From Polyrhizophydium stewartii (lineage: Eukaryota > Chytridiomycota > Chytridiomycetes > Rhizophydiales), in NCBI GenBank assembly GCA_027604665.1, contig JADGIZ010000488.1:1-12933 (forward strand): DNA of 12,933 nt, read 5' to 3'. This document shows, piece by piece, positions 9,846 to 12,933 of this stretch (within the stretch, counting starts at the first letter, position 1; every line of letters starts with the position of its first letter). Position numbers and translations under genes: made by a program. The notes beneath the pieces are model-generated. The model worked only from the letters and a program-made list of their open reading frames with translations, searched no databases and was not told the origin of the DNA.

Positions 9846-9922
9846 GCGTGCAGCGGGCAGCGTGCGGCGTGCGGCGTGCGGCGGGCAGCGTGCGGCGTGC
9901 GGCGTGCGGCATGCTGCGTGCG
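9846..9922. repeat. 7-bp minisatellite (GCGTGCG), 11 units, upstream of ABCA start
   Basis: Eleven contiguous 7-bp units cover 77 bp: seven are gcgtgcg, two gcgggca, one gcgtgca and one gcatgct. A higher-order 28-bp pattern (gcgggca plus three gcgtgcg) occurs twice. It lies 26 bp upstream of the ABCA ATG on the - strand, so in its 5' leader or core promoter. If translated on the - strand it would give a seven-residue repeat (HAARRTP type), but no ATG opens that frame. Confidence 0.93.
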
Positions 9923-11179
9923 TCGATGAAGCGGGCGGGCGGCGGGCGGCGGTTGCTGCTTCGCTGCGCGGGCAACGGCTGGGCGGCGGGCGGCAGGGGC
10001 TTCTTGTGCGCGGGCAAAGACCAAGCAGCGTGCGACTGCTCCTTGTGGCGGCGGCCCTGCCGCATGGGCTCCCGCTGCGGGGGAAAGCGTGCGGGCGACA
10101 GTTCCCGCCCCGCGGGAATGCAGCCATCTGATGATCCAAGCGCGTCGCTCCCTCGCGCCTTCAAAAGGGCTCGAGAACCCGCTCTCAGTCCTGGCTCGTG
10201 AACCGGCGACAAGAAAGGTGCGAGACAGCGACAATGCGGCGGCGACAGCAGCCAGCAGTGGTCATGACCATGGCGGAACCCTTGGCGTCCACCGGAGCTA
10301 TCTGCCAGACACCGCATGCGGCGGCTAGGCTTCGTCGCACGCACGGCCGTCGGACACAGCCAGATGGCGCTGACGGAACCTCGCACCCCCCCGCCTGTCT
10401 TGCCTCATCGACCGGCGCTCCACCGAACCGACTGCAGAATGACTCCAGGCAGCGATACACCTCTCGCCCACAGCGCCGAGCGAGACAGCGAGCCGCGCAG
10501 CCCTCTGGCCGAAGTCTCGGTGAGCAGCTCCCCTGCCTGCTTATTTACTTGCCCAGCTGCCTGCTTGCTTGATTGTCGGCTCGGCCTGCTTTCCCGCGCA
10601 CCAGTCGCTTGAAGAACTAATGAGCAACGCCCAAAGACGCCATCTGCCACTACCCATCCCAAAGCCGCCGAGTGTGAGTAACGCCTGGTTGTCGCCCGAC
10701 ACTCTGCAGCCGAGTTTGTTTGCCCGTTGCCCACATGATTCTTGCCATGCGCAAGTCGGCCATGTGATGGGCTCAATTACGTTCGGCCAAGTGTCTTCGT
10801 CTGGGCTGATTTGATTTGCTCAATGCTGCTGCTTCTGCTTCTGCATGCTCATTCCCGTCCGACTGACTGCCCAGATCCAGCCAGCATTGACATCGCGGCC
10901 ATCAAGGCCTCGCCAATTGCTGGCAAGACAAGAGAGAAGGCCAGTTCGGCCCTGCTTGCTTAACCATCGTTTGCTTGAGCTTTCCCGTTCACGTTGCCGT
11001 CCACATTCAGCCTCTTGCCTCCAGAGGAGCCACTCTATGTCGCCCCTGCTGCCACTTCCATCCTTGCTCCCACTCGAGCTTGCAATCTTGCTCTCGCTTT
11101 GGCTCATACCAACAGCCGATGCACATCATCTTTTTGTGTGTAGCTGACCACTGTCACTACCCACCTTCCACCATCACAG
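9923..11179. other. Intergenic region between divergent ABCA and NRPS genes; no supported gene
   Basis: About 1.25 kb with no domain-bearing frame on either strand. GC-rich sequence (9923-10140) gives way to less GC-rich sequence (about 10540-11180). Two + strand stretches in the same frame as the NRPS exon could be upstream exons: 10877-10960 (reading DPASIDIAAIKASPIAGKTR and ending at TAA) and 11021-11137 (reading PPEEPLYVAPAATSILAPTR). The second could join 11180 through a 42-nt intron with donor gtgtag. Neither resembles a condensation-domain N-lobe. No TATA box, tRNA or clear terminator was seen. Confidence 0.5.
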
Positions 11180-12933
11180 GCTTCACCCACGGCCAATGCT
11201 GCTCCTGCCGAGTTGCAGTCTGGCGACGCCAAGATCTTTGCCAACCCCGTCGCCTCGGTCGATCACTCCACCGACTTTGGGGACTCGCAGCACGCCGCTG
11301 CGATCCCACCTGCGCCGCTGTCACTCAGCGGCCCCCGTTCGACGCCTGGCCTCGCTCCCCTTCTGGCACCGCGTACCGTCCCACTGCCCACCGCCGCCGG
11401 CCTCTCGACCTCGGCCGTCGCCGTCGCCGCCGCCGCCACGGTCGCCAAGTTCAAGGGCTCGAGCGACGTTGTCGTGGGCATCGCCGTCGCTGGCACCGAC
11501 CCCGCAGCCCAGTGAGCCGCCCCTGCCCTGCCACCGCATCTTTTCTGCCTCGTAGCCCACCGCCTGCTGACGCCCGCTGCTCCGCACCGCCCACGTCGCC
11601 GTCACGCAGCACCATTGTCCCCGTCCGCATCGTGCTCGACGACTCGGCCGCCGTCTCTGACGCCGTCGCCGCAGCCGCCGAGTACATCCGTGCGGCCACC
11701 GAGCACTCGCCCGTCGACCTCGCCCAGGTTCGTGCCTGGTGCGGCCTCTCGCCCTCGGACCCTGTCTGCGACGTCGTGCTGTGCATCGGCAAGGCCAGCA
11801 ACACTTCTCTCGAGGCCGACCTCGCCTCGGCCGGCGCCGCCATTGCCCTCGCTGTCGATACCAGCGCTGGCGGTGGCTCGGTCACGAGCATCCACGACGG
11901 CCGCAGATTCGACGAGGACCAGGCGGCGTCTGTCGTGGGCGAGTTTGCGTTCACCGTCGGCCACCTGGTCTCGACTTTGGCGGACAAAGACTCCGTTGGG
12001 TCACTGCTCGTGCCGAGCAAGGAGATCCATTCGCAAAATGCAAGTTATTTCTCTCGCCAAGCAACCTTTGAGCCAGACGAAATCATTGACCGAACGAAGG
12101 CTTTCGGCACAGCTGCGGATTTCGGAAGCGATACATTGCTGAAAAGGGTTTTGCGTGGTGCATATCGCAGCCAAACAGGTGGGTCTTTGCCAGCAAAACG
12201 GTCAAGCTATGATTAGAGCTGACGCTTTACTCACACGTTGTTGCCCAAAAGCCCCAGTGCGAGATCTTCCAAAGCGCCGACGAGCTCGAACTCGCCTAAC
12301 CCAACAGCTGGACGAGTCGGATCCAAGCCAGGAGGTGATGAATCGTATTTCGTCGATATTTGACGCTCAGGTTGCCAAGGCTTTGGGTCTCAAATCGGAG
12401 GTCCTTGAAACGACGAATCTCACCCACGCCGGAGGTGACTCAGTATCAGCCATCAGGATTGCATCAATTGCGCGGAACGCAGGCATTGCTTTGACTGCAG
12501 CAGATCTGATGGGCGAACAGACCGTCAAGCAAGCATTAGAGCTTGCGGCCAAGCGGGATATGTCTGAATTTGACTGGCCTGAGGTCATTCTAAGGTCGGT
12601 AAAGTCTTGAATGGTTGGCGGTATATCATGATAATGCTGGTCCACGAGTTTGCTGACAATTGACTCGTGCCCCAGCGAAGAAGCAATGGCCGAGCTCGCG
12701 GCTGTTGGCAGCTTCGAGGACGCATATCCGGCGACGCCGCTGCAGGCAGGCATGGTCGCGGCCACGATGCAGGACGCGCGCGCATATGTCAACCAGGTGC
12801 CGCTGCGAGCGACTCGCACCGTGTCGCTCGAGTCGCTGCGCGGTGCTCTGCGTGCGGTCGTGCAGCACCACGCGATCCTGCGCACGTCGTTTGTGTCGAC
12901 GGTCGCAGGCGGCATCGTGCAGGTCGTGCGCGC
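11180..12933 (+). CDS. NRPS fragment: C-domain C-lobe, T domain, next C domain (runs off window; 5' end uncertain)
   Basis: Part of a nonribosomal peptide synthetase. Preferred exons: 11180-11511, 11610-12178, 12252-12594 and 12676-12933; introns are 98, 73 and 81 nt, and phases match throughout. Exons 1-2 encode the C-lobe of a condensation domain: STSAVAVAAAATVAKFKGSS, DVVVGIAVAG, then TIVPVRIVLDD across the first junction, and VCDVVLCIGKASNTSLEADL. The N-lobe with HHxxxDG is not found upstream. Exon 3 holds a carrier domain, with the phosphopantetheine Ser in AGGDS (codon 12440-12442) followed by VSAIRIASIARNAGIALT. Exon 4 begins a second C domain: FEDAYPATPLQAGMVAATMQ (core motif C1) and VVQHHAILRTSF. 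Only about 100 residues separate C and T, with no room for an adenylation domain, as in the T-C repeats at the end of fungal ferrichrome-type siderophore synthetases. Start 11180 is an acceptor (atcacag) position, not a start codon. The last intron (donor gtcggt) is the least certain. A pseudogene cannot be excluded. Confidence 0.78.
12322..12562 (+). other. Carrier (T/PCP) domain within the NRPS
   Basis: About 80 residues from DPSQEVMNRISSIFDAQV to TVKQALELAAK match a peptidyl carrier domain. The attachment serine lies in AGGDS, with Ala in place of the more usual Leu/Phe before GGDS. The helix after the serine and the LTAADLMGEQTV segment are normal for fungal carriers, so pantetheinylation looks possible. 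The domain is preceded by an Arg/Lys-rich stretch (LPKRRRARTRL), not by the end of an adenylation domain. Confidence 0.85.

Noticed and set aside
8590..10386. 598-codon - strand open frame
   Set aside because: It reads through ABCA introns and upstream DNA. Only segments 9450-9295 and 8984-8733 are real exons.
10198..10572. 124-codon + strand open frame upstream of the NRPS
   Set aside because: Arg/Pro/Ser-rich, no motif, overlaps other open frames equally well; likely chance in GC-rich DNA.
10240..11180. tRNA, CRISPR or structured RNA genes in the intergenic region
   Set aside because: No cloverleaf pattern, regular spaced repeats or other RNA signature found.
11451..12020. 189-codon - strand open frame opposite the NRPS
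   Set aside because: Antisense to the conserved condensation domain; composition-driven.
11990..12300. Possible remnant of an adenylation domain between C and T
   Set aside because: No adenylation core motif (such as SGTTGxPKG, YGPTE or the final NGKxDR) is visible, and the stretch is too short.
12367..12915. 182-codon - strand open frame opposite the T and C domains
   Set aside because: The + strand carries clear carrier and condensation motifs, so this is a shadow.

Overview
The window is eukaryotic nuclear DNA. It is GC-rich, and the protein-coding segments are split by short spliceosomal introns (mostly 69 to 98 nt, with outliers of about 149, 247 and 330 nt). The gene types point to an early-diverging fungus (chytrid-like) or a related protist: a MOV10/SDE3-type RNA helicase, an RNA polymerase III subunit, an ABCA half transporter and a fungal-style nonribosomal peptide synthetase (NRPS). 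ABCA proteins are uncommon in Dikarya but occur in early-diverging fungi, amoebae, plants and animals. Species-level placement is not possible from sequence alone.

Layout. On the + strand, 1-934 holds the C-terminal part of the MOV10-like helicase (one intron). RPC6/RPC34, an RNA polymerase III subunit, starts at 1078 and is clear to about 2380; its expected C-terminal Cys cluster is not visible. About 2595-4699 (+) holds a poorly resolved intron-containing locus with a C2HC/C2H2-like zinc-binding exon followed by Ser/Pro/Thr/Gln-rich coding sequence. About 4841-6470 is a degraded Ty1/copia gag-pol remnant on the - strand with stops, frameshifts and a perfect 43-bp tandem duplication. From 9820 down to 6653 (-) lies an intact five-exon ABCA half transporter that I reconstruct as 896 aa. 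A 7-bp minisatellite (11 units) sits 26 bp upstream of its start codon. About 9923-11179 has no gene I can support. From about 11180 to the window end (+) is an NRPS fragment with the order condensation-domain C-lobe, carrier (T) domain, next condensation-domain start, and no adenylation domain between C and T.

Relations between genes. The helicase and RPC6 are tandem and tightly spaced, and they look like ordinary housekeeping genes. The ABCA gene and the NRPS are divergently oriented across about 1.4 kb, which would fit shared control or a small metabolite cluster, but this is inference. The adenylation-less C-T-C order resembles the C-terminal T-C repeats of fungal ferrichrome-type siderophore synthetases; that is the most interesting lead here. 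All splice sites were inferred by eye from homology, reading phase and GT-AG rules.
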